Source: Chromera velia
Lineage: Eukaryota > Sar > Chromeraceae
DNA: 64,000 bases
Assembly (NCBI GenBank): GCA_018398765.1
Contig: JAHBMJ010002602.1
Location: 8,151 to 72,150 of the forward strand
Direction of reading: 5' to 3'
Shown here: piece after piece, positions 1 through 11,976 of the stretch
Numbering within the stretch: the stretch's first letter is position 1
How the letters are laid out: each line of letters begins with the position of its first letter
The notes under the pieces: model-generated
Database searches by the model: none
The model's input: the letters and a program-made list of their open reading frames with translations, nothing else
Told to the model about the DNA's origin: nothing
Translations under genes and position numbers: made by a program

Positions 1-1674
1 GTAAGGGGGTGGGGGGGGGGGAGGGCGGTTGACTGGCCAGCGTATGTCAATCATGCAGTTGTCATTTTTCTTGCTTTCCGGGGCTGTTCGCAAGCTTGCT
101 TTAGCTTGTTTACGTCAGATGTATGCAGCTTTCATAAAAAAAAATGCCCCAGAAAGCTCTGCTCTTAATTGGCTTAAAAAAACGTACATTAGAATAGGCC
201 ACGTGTGGCGACGCTTGAAACTAATCGCAATCCTCCCCTCCTCCCCGCCCCCTACTTCTTTCTCTCGCAAAAGATGCGAAGAAGAAAAAGAAAAAAGAAG
301 AGAAAGTCCTCCATCTTCCTCTTCCGAGAGAAGAAGAGAAGAAACTTCCGTAACGTTGTAAGGCTAGCCAGCCGTGCAACGGTATGCGAAGCAGCATGTC
401 ATCAAACAGATGGGATGATTGTAGGGCCAACCGATTGGGAGATGCAGTACTATGGCATCCAGTGGACTCCGTGAACGAAGGAGCGATTTTAAGCTGATGT
501 CTGTTTTCCGCCCTTTTGCGTCTGATTTTTTTTTCTCTGTTGTTGTCCTCGTGCGCGTCATACTCTCTCTGACCGAGTGTGGACGCGGCCTTGAAGGGGG
601 AGGGGGCATGTGCACTGGGTATACGGTGGAGTCAGTACAGATGGTGGTTGGGAGTAACTGTTGTGATTGTTTGACTGGAGTGGATTATGATTCGATGATA
701 CGAAAGAGAGGAAGAACTGCAGAAAAGATGGTAAAGGAAATTCTGAAAACAGAAATGAGAGAGAGTCGAAAGAAAAGAAAAGAAAAGCCATCTTTGATTT
801 TCCATGACCCCACAGGTGAGGGAAAGCGATGATCTAATCAACGATCACAACTCCATTGCCCAAAAGAGTTGTATAAGAAGATTCATTTGCGTTCTCCATG
901 TAAGCCAGCGTGGACGTGGCTTCAGGGGGGAGGTGGCACGTAACGTTGTGAGGCTAGCCAGCCGTGCAACGGTACGCGAAGCAGCATGTCAGGCCGTATC
1001 GAGATGTGCGCAGTTCGAGCGTATTTGCATCCATGCAATTAAGCTACGCGCATACATGCAGTCAGCAGTGAGTCAAACCTTCGTATGAAAGTCTGTAAGG
1101 GAGTACCTGGAAGTAGTAACCTTGCATAACAGAACTTCTTATACCATATGAGCCCCGTACAACAAGCTAGCCACTGCACCACACTCCGTAGCGGCTTCTA
1201 GAGAAGGTGCAAAGAAGAGAAGGAAAAAAGAAGAGAAATAGAGAATCGTCGGTCCGTCTCCTTCTTACCAGCCTGCTTTTTTGCTTTCAGTATGTTTGTC
1301 TGCTTTCTGTTTCCCCGTCTCCTTCTTGCCTGCTTACTGTTTTCCTTTCGATACGCTCGTCTGCATTTCGTCTGCCCGTCTCCTGCTTGTTTGCTTGTTT
1401 TTTTCTTTCCAGCACGTCCGCCTACGTTCTGTCTGCCCGTCTTCTTGCTGTATGTTCATTCTTTTCTTTTTAGTACGCTTGCCTCAGTTCCGTTAGCCTG
1501 CATTTTGCCTGCCCGTCTCCTTCCCTCCAGAATGCTGGGCCGCATTTTGTTTCACCGCCTCGTTCTTGCGCACGTGCATCTTTTTTTCCAGCATACCATC
1601 CTGCATTATGTATTTACGTCTCTTTTTGGCCGGCTTACTTCTATATTTCCAGTGCGCCCAGCTCAATTTTGTTC
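1..1674. other. Intergenic, no supported gene; one 51-bp repeat pair
   Basis: I see no protein with recognisable domains or splice structure here. The first 27 bases are a G-rich run. A 51-bp sequence at 351-401 recurs at 941-991 in the same orientation with about two mismatches. Open frames at 1200-1670 are pyrimidine-rich (CT/TTC-rich) and look like low-complexity DNA. The segment around 43-127 resembles 10621-10700 (shared core cttgctttccggg plus cgcaagcttgct), so it carries a second dispersed repeat. Confidence 0.5.
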
Positions 1675-2135
<461 letters not shown>

Positions 2136-2195
2136 TCTTTTCTTCACTTCACCTTTTCTGAATCGCTTCCTTTCTTTGAAATTCTAAGACTTTTG

Positions 2196-2324
2196 GACAG
2201 ACAGATAGACAGACAGATACACAGATAGACAGACAGACAGACAGATAGACAGACACAGACAGACAGACACAGATGGACAGACAGACACAGACAGACAGAG
2301 TCTGACACAGACAGACAGACAGAC

Positions 2325-2375
<51 letters not shown>

Positions 2376-2441
2376 CATATACATACACACACACACACAC
2401 ATACATACACACATACACACAGACAGAGAAAGAGAAAGAGA

Positions 2442-2480
<39 letters not shown>
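2196..2480. repeat. (GACA)n, (CA)n and (GA)n compound microsatellite
   Basis: Tandem GACA/GATA tetranucleotides run from about 2196 to 2372, then an (ACACAT)-type stretch to about 2420, then GA repeat. This makes a compound array of three motif types. Confidence 0.95.
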
Positions 2481-2493
<13 letters not shown>

Positions 2494-2550
2494 GACAGAG
2501 ACAGAAACAGAAACAGAGACGTGAGAGAGAACAAGAGAGAGAGAGAAAGA

Positions 2551-2590
<40 letters not shown>

Positions 2591-2596
<6 letters not shown>

Positions 2597-2770
2597 GGGA
2601 GAGAAGGAGAGAGAGACAGAGAAATAGGGAGAGAAGGAGAGAGAGACAGAGAAATAGGGAGAGAAGGAGAGAGAGACAGAGAAATAGGGAGAGAAGGAGA
2701 GAGAGACAGAGAAATAGGGAGAGAAGGAGAGAGAGACAGAGAAATAGGGAGAGAAGGAGAGAGAGACAGA
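2591..2770 (+). repeat. 30-bp minisatellite, six identical units
   Basis: A 30-bp unit beginning gaaatagggagagaaggaga starts at 2591, 2621, 2651, 2681, 2711 and 2741, with no mismatch visible between copies. It lies inside a longer GA-rich tract (2430-2880). Complete identity of all six units points to recent expansion or active homogenisation. The unit is a multiple of three, so the frame stays open, but the Arg/Glu-only translation gives no reason to call it a protein. Confidence 0.95.
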
Positions 2771-2798
2771 GAGACAGAGAGAGAACGCGCGCGAACAT

Positions 2799-2852
<54 letters not shown>

Positions 2853-2880
2853 CGGGGAGAGAGAGAGAGAGAGAATGGGG

Positions 2881-4300
2881 GAGAAAGAGACCTCTTCTTT
2901 TTCTCTTTCTGTCCCGCATCTTATGGATCTTTGCCTGAGAAATCAAGAGCAATGAGATGATGGTCGTTGATCTTGAAACGGATGAACTCAACGCAGTGAA
3001 CGTACTTTGAAGATTGCCACATAATAAATGAAACCAATGTTCAAACCATAGTAAACTATAGTAAGCATTAAGGAGTCATTTGTTGATTAAGTCTTTGCAT
3101 TAATGTTTTTTAATTCAATGATATAACAAGTTATAAAATTTGTGGATAAATTTGTTTATAGATTTAGTTCTATAAATTTCAGATCCATTATAAACATGTT
3201 TTCGGCTTTCTATAAAAAAAATAAAGGATAGTTCATATAAGAAAATTTATTATATCACAGATTCATTTAAATTTGTTTAAATTTAGTCTTCATTCTACCG
3301 TATTTTTTAAGAAAAACACAGTAAATCTTTCATACGTCTGGATAACACTAGGTAACGCCTAGTAACGCCCCCACCCTAACTCTACCTGAGTCTAGCCCTG
3401 ACTGTATGTGAGTGCAACTTTCTGCGTAGCTTCAATCAGCTACCCCCCCGATACTCTAAGCTGTTCTTGAAAACATTTTTCAAGATTGGATTTTTCAGCG
3501 GCATTTAATTTCAAGTTAGGATTTTTGAGCGGCGGCACCGTTTTATGCTATTTCGTGCCACCAAAATTTATTCTACTGTTCGCGTATGCGCCCCACTGTT
3601 GCGCTGCCTTTACGGAGCACCGCGTGGCCCCGGAAACCACGGCCCCAGCATGCCTTTCTGCATGCACGTGCGGTGTTTTTCTGAGGGCCCATCAGGCCGT
3701 GACATGCAGGCTCAAACGGCAACTGCGCAATACCTCAGAGGGCAGCGCAGTCGCGCATGCTCACTCAGTCCGCGAATCATACAACGGGTGTATCACGTGT
3801 TGTTCAAGTGTGTCACGTGTACACAATTCAGAAAATAAATCTGAATGTTCAGGAATCTGCACAGCAGAGAAAAAAAAAAACCTGAACGTTGGTCACTTTC
3901 TCTTGTCCATTCCTTTTTTATCCTCTCACCCTCTCTCTCAAACGTTGAGTTTCTGTTTCTATTTCTGTTGAACCTTCACATACTGAGCATGACTATCACA
4001 GACTGAGCGTTGCTGAGTGTCTTACTTCCTCTCGGATGAGTGCTTCCTTCAAATTCGCGTGTTGCTTGTTGAATCCCCCTTTCTTTCTGCAACCATGCCT
4101 GCCAACCCGGCATTTCTCATACAGCTGAACCATGCCCTGTGGAGCGCCATGAGGACTATCGAGAGCTTTGTCATCTCAATAACTTTGCAGATTCCAGCCC
4201 CAACGACTCAGACAGTGAATGATGCGTTGGCTTAAATGTTGTATGCATGAATGAATACTTACAATTCATATATCACTGCTGAAACTAGAGAAAGTGTCGC
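2881..4300. other. AT-rich then mixed intergenic DNA, no supported gene
   Basis: 2950-3400 is AT-rich and free of long frames. 3480-4240 contains short frames on plus without recognisable domains. The phrase aatcagctac occurs at about 3435 and again at about 4633, hinting at related repeats on either side of the 33-bp minisatellite. Confidence 0.4.
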
Positions 4301-4320
4301 TAGTTTTTTTTTTTTTTTTA

Positions 4321-4580
4321 AAGATATAAGCCTTGCATGCGGCGTAGTTTTTCAAGACATAGGCTCTTCTTGCGGTATAGTTTTTTAAGACATACGCTCT
4401 GCTTGTGGCGTATAGCTTTTTAAGACATATGCTCTCCTTGCGGCATAGCTTTTCAAGACATAGGTTTTGCTTGCAGCACAGCTTTTCAACACATAGGCCG
4501 CGCCTGCGGCGCAGCTTTTTAAGACATAGGCCGCGCGGCTTTTCAAAACATGGGCCGCGCCGCAGGCGTGGCCTTTCAAG
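4321..4580 (-). repeat. 33-bp minisatellite, about 8 diverged units
   Basis: The phrase aagacata (and close variants) recurs at 4321, 4354, 4387, 4422, 4455, 4488, 4521 and 4545, so the spacing is 33 bases almost throughout. Because 33 is 11 codons, the minus strand stays open over 4266-4637 and reads as an 11-residue repeat of the type YVLKNYAARRA. The units are clearly diverged. There is no start context, domain or flanking exon that would make it a gene, so I call it a repeat. Confidence 0.85.
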
Positions 4581-5205
4581 AGTAGATTTTTGAACGGCAG
4601 AAAATTTTAAGTAGCCTTGAGTGTCAGGGGGGTACAATCAGCTACATATAGCGTGGCACTCGATCTCGGTCTCGGTAGACTTTCGTCCACCACGGGGCTG
4701 TGGCTATTCACTGGGATACACTCCTCCGGCGTCAGCCCCATACCCCATATGCATGTCTGCTCCCCCTTCCACTGGGGCAGTGACTATCTAGCAAAACTTC
4801 AGTTGTGCAGGATGTCAAATCTACTTCCCTGACTATACCTCTCCCCCTCACCCCTGCCTCTACCACATGACAGTTCCATTTGACTATCACTGTCTTGAAG
4901 CCTACCCTGCTTTACGACCTGAGAGCCTGAAACAGTTCTGTCATGCTCGAGGTCTCTCCCGCCTCTCCCCTCTTAGTCGTCTATTATGCACCATGTCCGG
5001 CCCTGGACAAACAATACGACTAAGTCTGGTGTTTCAACAGTCGCCGCAGCACCGTAAAGCACCCCCCCCATCCATCACCACCCTTTCCTTTTCTCTTATA
5101 TCTCTGTCTTCCCCCATCTCTTCCTTTCTCTTCGTCTCTTTTCTTTCTCTTCATCCTGCCCAAAGAAAACCAGACCTGCTACTTAGCACCATTAATTGCG
5201 GTCCC

Positions 5206-5749
5206 AAGCCCACCAGTAGTTCCTCCTTTCCCAACCTCCTCAGCATGTCAGCGGTTCCCGCCTTGCATCTCATTCCCTCCCATTTCACCCATACCCTAAC
5301 TATACTACTGACATGCCATGCTGACCACCGCTTTGTCAATCACGGTGGTCTGCAGCCAGGAAAAAACTTCCTCTTTCGAGCAGTGAGGGAAAAAACCTAG
5401 CTTTTCTTTCCCCTTTTCAGCTTTTTCCATGGACTCTCTATTTCCGTTCGGTCAGTTTCCCCGGCCCCTTCCTTCCCTTTCCCACCCTTTCTGACCAGAA
5501 CAGGAGCTAGAGAAGGTTTGACAGTCATTTCCAGTCCGATCTTTTGATATACCAGCCTGTTTAACTGTCACAGCCGACCGAAAACTTCCGATTTGGCACC
5601 CGGAAGAAACAGTCGCCGAATTCTTGGCGCTACATAGTAACTCGATGCCCTTCCATTTCCCTATCTCCCTGTATTTCTTCTTTCCCCCTCCCCTCGCAAC
5701 ACCTCAGGGGAATACCTCCAGGGACACGGAGGGAAAAACCCCCGATTGA
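5206..5749 (+). repeat. Segmental tandem duplication, copy A
   Basis: This segment is repeated in the same orientation at 6093-6666. Matching landmarks include a block around ggtctgcagccaggaaaaaa (near 5347 and 6240), a block around gtttgacagtcattt (near 5516 and 6426) and the Pro-Glu block near 5603 and 6518. Similarity is roughly 80 percent by eye, with indels. Neither copy holds a convincing reading frame. Confidence 0.85.
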
Positions 5750-5760
5750 AGAAAGAAAAA

Positions 5761-5792
<32 letters not shown>

Positions 5793-5945
5793 AGGAAGGA
5801 AAAAAAGAAAGAATTTTTAAAGAGGAAAGGGAGGAACGTAGGAAGGAAAGAAGGAAGGAAGGAAGGAAAGAAAGAAAAAAAGAAAGAAAGAAACAAAGAA
5901 AGAAAGACAGACAGACAGACAGACAGACAGATAGTCTGAGAAAAA

Positions 5946-5977
<32 letters not shown>

Positions 5978-6092
5978 AGAAAGAAATAAAGAAAGAAAGA
6001 AAGAAAGAAAGAAAGAAAAGAAGCAAGGAAGGAAGGAAGAAAGGAAAGAAGGAAGAACAAACGAACAAACGAACGAAAGAAAAGAAAGAATA
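5750..6092. repeat. (GAAA)n/(GGAA)n microsatellite between duplicate copies
   Basis: About 340 bases of GAAA and GGAA repeats with a short (GACA)n block at 5906-5931. It begins exactly where copy A of the duplication ends and stops where copy B begins. Confidence 0.95.
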
Positions 6093-6666
6093 AAGCCCGC
6101 CAGTGGTTCCTCCTTTCCTAATCCCTTCAGCATGTTAGTGGTTCCCTCATTGCTTCTCATTCCCTCCTACCTCACCCATACCCTATACATACTAGCCAAC
6201 ATGCTATACTGACTGCCGTTTTAAATTTTCAGTCACGGCGGTCTGCAGCCAGGAAAAAACTTCCTCTTTTGAGCAGTGAGGGAGAAAACCCTAGGAGAAA
6301 ACTCAGCTTTCCCTTCCCCTTTTCAGATCTTCCCACTCTCTATTTCCGTTTTGTCAGTGTCTCCCATTAAAAATTTCTTTCCCTATCTCATCCCTACTGA
6401 TCTGACCAGAACAAGAGCCAGGGAAGGTTTGACAATCATTTACAGCCCGGTCTTTTAATATACCAGTCTGTTTGACCATCACATGCAGCCAACCGAAAAC
6501 TTCCGTTTCGTTCGGCACCCAGAAGAAACAGTCGCCGAACTCTTAGCGCTGTCTGGGGTCCAGGACCTCCCATTTCCCTTACCCCCCCCCTTTCTTCTTT
6601 TATCTCCTTCCCTCGCAGCGTCTCAAGGCAAAAACTCAAAGGAAACGGAGAAAAACCCCGATTCAA
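6093..6666 (+). repeat. Segmental tandem duplication, copy B
   Basis: Second copy of the segment at 5206-5749, offset by about 890 bases. It also ends close to a purine microsatellite (GA)n at 6750-6787. Confidence 0.85.
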
Positions 6667-6753
6667 TACAAGTACTTTATCTGTTAATCCGTTTGTTTCT
6701 CTTTTTTCCCTTCAAAGCACCAGGCTGAGCCAACAACAGAAAAGACAAACAGG

Positions 6754-6791
<38 letters not shown>

Positions 6792-7024
6792 TGGATAGAC
6801 ATAGAGAAAGAAACCGAGACTCTGAGATGAACAGTAAGAAAAACGAAGAGAAACAGAGAGAGCCATAGTAATAAAAAGCAAGAAAAAAAGGGAAGAAGAT
6901 GGGAAGAAAGAAAAAGGAAAAAAGGGAAATGAAAAGAAGGATCTTAGAAAGAAGATCAAGGGAATTCATCTCCTTCTTTTACATGATTGTTGCCTCTTTC
7001 TCTGAGACAGCGCATGAGAGATAT

Positions 7025-7240
7025 GTGCATGTGCGTATGTTTATGTGTGTGTGTGTGTATGTTTATGTATGTGTTGTAGTGTATATGTGTGTGTGTATAT
7101 GTATATGTGTATGTGTGTGTGTGTGTATGTGTATGTGTGTGTGTGTGTATGTATATATGTATGTATATACATACGTGTGTGCATTTGTGTGTGGATGAGT
7201 ATGTATGTGCGTGCATATGTACTATGTGTGTCTTTCCTTT
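7025..7240. repeat. (TG)n / (TATG)n microsatellite
   Basis: About 200 bases of TG, TATG and TGTA repeats. The surrounding 6790-7500 DNA shows no supported gene. Confidence 0.93.
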
Positions 7241-7769
7241 TTTATGGTTGGTTTATGTATTTACAGTAGGGACGTCAGAAGGATGGTAATTATGTAGTGT
7301 TGCGACCACCGTGGGTGCGCTGTCAGTGGAGACGGGACGCTCCGCTGGGCGACTTGGACGTACAGAATAGTCAGGGAAACAGTTAGAATTTGGGAGCGTT
7401 GGAAGATGTGGGAGCGATTGTGGAAAGGAATTTGAGTTTTTGCCGTACCCTTTTCCCTAATTACCATCTTCCACTCCCTCCTCCTCCTAATGATCACTCC
7501 TCGCTACCGCTTTTTTTCCCTGCTCTGGGTTTTTTTTCTTTCCTTCCGCCTTTCCAGCCTCCTTCACTCTTTTCTGTTTTTCTCTATTCGTTCTTTTTTA
7601 TCGTTTTTCTCCCTCTTTTTGATTCTTTCAGGATTCCCGTGTGCATGCGTGTCTCTAAGTCTTCTGTCTCCTCTGTCTTTCTGTCTATACTTCTTTTCTG
7701 TTTGTCAGTATTCCCGTCTCCCTTCTTTCTCCCTCCGTCCCCCGCCCTTTCTCTCTCTCTCTTTTTTTT

Positions 7770-8235
7770 TTTCTGTCTGTCTGTCTGTCTCAGAGTCTCT
7801 ATCTGTCTGTCTGTTTGCTAGTGTGTCAGTCTGTTTGTCTGTCTGTGTGACTGACTGATTATCTGTTTATCTATCTGTCTGTTTGTCTATCTGTTTACTA
7901 GACTAAGTCTGTCGGTTTGTCTGTCTGTCTGTCTGTTTATGTGACTGTCTGACTGACTGACTGGTTGTCTGTCTATCTGTTTGCTAGTCTGTCGGTCGGT
8001 CGGTCTGTCTGACTCTCTGTTTGTCTATCTGTTTGCTAGTCTGTCGGTCTGTCTGTCTGTATGACTATCTGACTATCTGTCTATCTATCTATCTGTTTGC
8101 TAGTCTGTCAGTCGGTCTGTCTGTCTGTCTATCTGTCTGCTAGTCTGTCGGTCTGTTTGTCTGTCTGTCTGTGTGACTGTCTGTCTGTCTGTTTGCTAGT
8201 CTGTCGGTCTGTGTCTCTGTCTGTATGACTGACAG

Positions 8236-8266
<31 letters not shown>

Positions 8267-8469
8267 TTGCTAGTCTGTCGGTCGGTCGGTCTATCTGTCT
8301 GGCTATCTGTCTGTCTGTTTACTAGTCTGTCGGTCTGTCTGTCTGTCTGTGTGACTGTCTGACTGTCTATCTGTCTGCTAGTCTGTCAGTCTGTTTGTCT
8401 GTCTGTGTGACTGTTTGTCTGTCTGTTTGCTAGTCTGTCGGTCTGTGTCTCTGTCTGTATGACTGACAG

Positions 8470-8507
<38 letters not shown>

Positions 8508-8740
8508 CTAGTCTGTTGGTCGGTCGGTCTATCTGTCTGGCTATCTGTCTATCTGTTTACTAGTCTGTCGGTCTGTCTGTCTGTCTGTGTGACTGTCTGA
8601 CTGTCTGTCTGTTTGCTAGTCTGTTGGTCGGTTGGTTGGTCAGTCGGTTGGTCGGTCTGTCTGTCTGTCTGTTTGCTAGTCTGTCTGTCTGTCTGTCTGT
8701 TTGTCTGTTTGTCTGTCTATCTCTGTCTCTATCTCTTTTT
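7770..8740. repeat. CTGT satellite with ~235-bp higher-order period
   Basis: Nearly 1 kb of (CTGT)n with interspersed gtttgctagtctgtcggt blocks. The rare phrase gactgacagtgtctg occurs at 8227 and 8461 (234 apart) and ctatctgtctggctatctg at about 8291 and 8529 (238 apart). The simple repeat has therefore been copied as a larger unit at least twice. Confidence 0.93.
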
Positions 8741-9735
8741 CTTTTGCCTAGTCTTTTGCTCTCTCTCGTTCTCTTTCCCACTTTCCTCTCTCCCGTATCT
8801 TTCTCTATTCTTTTATGTAATCTTTTCCTTTCTTCTTTCTGGGTGCCTCTGTGCGTGTATTTATCCTTTTTCAAATTCAATTTGTCCCACTTATCTTTCT
8901 GTCTATACTTTATTTCCATATATTAGGCTCCTTGTCTGTCTCCCTTCTCCCTAGCGCTTCTCTCTCTCCCTCCCTCCCCCCCTCTTTCCCTCCATTGGTT
9001 CTAACCCATGCTCGATCTCTTCATCATTGTCACTCGTTGCCTGCATACAGATATATTTTCATTCTCTTATCATTTTGCTTACCGCTCTTTTCACCTTTGA
9101 TTCTGTGTGTTGCCACGTTTGGTGTCTCTTTCTGCTAATCTTCTCTCCTGGTTCCCTTTTTTCCCCCTTCATTTCTATCCTTCTTCCACTCCCTTTCTTT
9201 TTTTCCGTTTTCTTTCTTTCATACGCCTTCTCCCTCTTTATTATTCTCTCTCTTTCCCCCTCTCCCCGGCCTCTTTTTTCCTTCAAATGGTCTGTGTTTT
9301 CTTTTATCCGTCTTTAATGACCATCCTTATTTCTCTCTTCTGGAGTTCCGTACCAAGAGCAGGCTGAGAACCCCCCCTCAGACGGGGACGAAAAAGTTTG
9401 GTCAGCAGATTGACCATAGGGACAGGGACATGAGGAGATCAATTCCATAATGTGTATACTTCCTTTCTCTCTTATTATGTTTATGTTTGATGAATATTCA
9501 GCCCCTCCCTCCCCCCTCAAACCCCACAACCCGTCATCATTCTTCTACAGTGACTGCCACCTTAATGCCGTCGCCTCGTTGGCTGAGAGGTGGGGTCTCT
9601 TGGCTATGGTGCCCAGGACAAGAGAAGAGGTGAGATCTGTTCTTCCTTGCCTCTCTGTACTGCTCCTCTACCGATGAGATGTTGAACAAGGTCCCACTGT
9701 TTTCTGTTGAAAGCCGCAAAAAGGGGAGTGCAGTA
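8741..9735. other. Pyrimidine-rich intergenic DNA, no supported gene
   Basis: TTC/CTC-rich sequence to about 9340, then unremarkable DNA. Open frames are Phe/Leu/Ser-rich composition artefacts. I see nothing I can name. Confidence 0.4.
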
Positions 9736-10198
9736 TCAGATTGGCTTTGACGACCTTGTTGCACGGCAGGGCGCCTTCAGGACGAAGCAGACAAGTTTCC
9801 AGAGTACCCCCAGGACCATGGTGATGATAGAGAGGACGACGGTAGCGACACCCCTGTGGCTCTCGAGGGTCAATACGGTTAACACAAGAATTGCAATCTC
9901 TGAAAGCGACAGACAAAACGTAGCCAAACGCACCCCCCAGATCCTCCCCTCCCTGCCCCCCCGCCCCTCAGCCTGGTTGTTGACTAAGTCTTCGCGTACA
10001 AGCCACACATTCGCAAGATCGAACACTGTCAGGACAGCCACAGTGACGCCGAACCAGTGGAACTTCGGTGTCTCCCTCCCCAAACCTAACATGATGCCAG
10101 CCACTGCAGCATCGGAGAGTAGGTTGAAGGAGAGGAGAGTGATGGCAAACAAGAGAAGCCCCCTCTCCCTCCTCCTCTCCTCCCGAGGCCCCTCAACC
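9736..10198 (-). CDS. Putative multi-pass membrane protein exon, family unknown
   Basis: The minus strand reads open from about 10198, just after a possible acceptor (ttgttgctcag), to a TGA at 9736. The product of about 150 residues has at least three hydrophobic stretches of helix length: around SFNLLSDAAVAGIMLGLG, HWFGVTVAVLTVFDLANVWL, and two close together from LATFCLSLSEIAILVLTVLT to VVLSIITMVLGVLWKLVCFV. Charged loops separate them. Real coding is supported by balanced composition between the helices and by the contrast with the repeat-rich surroundings. A second minus-strand frame at 10213-10437 directly upstream could be an earlier exon, but only a ~35-base intron would join them, which seems too short. 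I do not recognise the family. The first methionine is not decided. Confidence 0.4.
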
Positions 10199-10620
10199 TG
10201 AGCAACAAGAGGCTAAAACCTCCTACCCACACGCTGGAACCATGTCATTGACCCTTCTTTCTCCTGCCCCTCTCCCTCCCCTGCATTCCCGTCGCTCCCT
10301 TCTACGCCACCAGATGTCACTGAGGCCTCCATCCTACCGCCCGCCCTCGTCTCCACCCCCCTGTATTCCCTCACTCCTTCCACGGCACACGGGAAGCCCA
10401 TAAACTGGGGCGTGTCGAAAAGAGCCTTTCTGCCCATCGTGAAGGAGGACAGGAAGTCAAGGGCTCTTCACCCATCCGCTGGACCCCCTTCCGCTTGGAC
10501 CTGAGCTGCCGTAAAAGTCCGGGGGAAGGTCCGCCAGGCAAAGAGCAAGCCTGTAGCCTAGGCTTGGGCGACAACCGCAATGATGCGACCAGTGGGCGCG
10601 GCTGCTTGTGAAGCGCACTG

Positions 10621-10760
10621 CGTGAACCAGTTGTAATTTTTCTTGCTTTCCGGGACCGTTCGCAAGCTTGCTTGCGTCAGATGCCTGCATGCATGCGTAC
10701 GTGGGCTGGGGTATTTCTGTTTTGTAAGTGCCCCCCGCTTCGCTTTCCGGGGCCACACGG
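10621..10760. repeat. Dispersed repeat related to 43-127
   Basis: The block from cagttgtaatttttcttgct through ttccggg, cgcaagcttgct and cgtcagatg matches 55-127 in the same orientation with small gaps. A second ttccggggccacac block follows at about 10746. No reading frame is preserved between the copies, so this is a mobile or duplicated non-coding piece just upstream of MED31. Confidence 0.6.
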
Positions 10761-10926
10761 TGGTGATAGAGGCCAAGCAGTGCCCCAGACAGCTTGGAGA
10801 CACTCATTGGCACGAACTCTCACCCTTCCAAGCGGTTTTGCGCTCACGTTTTTGCGTGATCAAAAGTACGAATCCATTTCACAGAAATCGTCTCCTCGAA
10901 TTCCTCGTGGCCCCTCTCCCGTAAGA

Positions 10927-11617
10927 ATGGCGACCCAGCAGGGGACTGTGGCGCAACCCTTTACAGTTGACAGCTTGACACGACTCAACCAGGAGCTCGA
11001 GTTTGTCGAATGCCTCGCGAACGTCGATTATCTTCATTGTGCGTCAGTCCCTCTGACTTGATCTCTATTCCTGTTGGAGTCGCTTCGCGCATTATTCTTC
11101 ACGTAATCCAAAATTTCACGACATCTTCTTTTCATTGTGCACGTGCATCTTTGCTCATTTGCTCGCTTTGCACAAGTGATATGTCGACGTGTTGTGTGAC
11201 TTGCGGGATGTTCTCTTCGACCTTCGATGAATTCCCTTCGCAGGATTCCTCGCTTCGAAAAAAAAACCTCCATATTTTTCTCCCCTCTCTGAATTGCCTT
11301 TGTGTGGTGTGGACCTTTTGACCTTTTCCCTCGCTGTGCCTGCCTCCCCGCGTTTGTCTGCCTTTCAGTCTTTGTGTCTTCCTTTTCGTCTGCCCGCCTA
11401 TCTTGCTGCCTGTTTATCATTCTTTCTACCTGTCTGTGCATGCAGGGCTTGCAAAGCAGAGGTACTTGGAGAAACCCGAGTTTGTACGGTACCTCAAATA
11501 TCTCCTCTACTGGACCAAGCCGCCATACGTGTTTCGAATTGTGTGAGCCCTCGAGGGATGGGATGGGTGTAGGGAGATGTTGCCCTGCTCTGCCTGCCCT
11601 TTCTCCGGTCCTTGCAC

Positions 11618-11652
<35 letters not shown>

Positions 11653-11933
11653 TTCTTTCTTCCTTCCTTCCTTCCTTTCCCTCCTTCCCTCCCTCCCTCC
11701 CTTCCTTCCTTCCTTCTTTCTTCCTTCCTTCCTTCCTTCCTTCCTTCCTTCCGTGCCTTCTTCCTCTCCTTCTTCCTTGCCTTCTTCCTTGCCTTCTTCC
11801 TCTCCTTCTTCCTTGCCTTCTTCCTTGCCTTCTTCCTTGCCTTCTTCCTTGCCTTCTTCCTTGCCTTCTTCCTTGCCTTCTTCCTTTCTTCCTTTCTTCC
11901 TTCCTTCCTTCCTTCCTTCTTTCTTTCTTTTTT

Positions 11934-11976
<43 letters not shown>

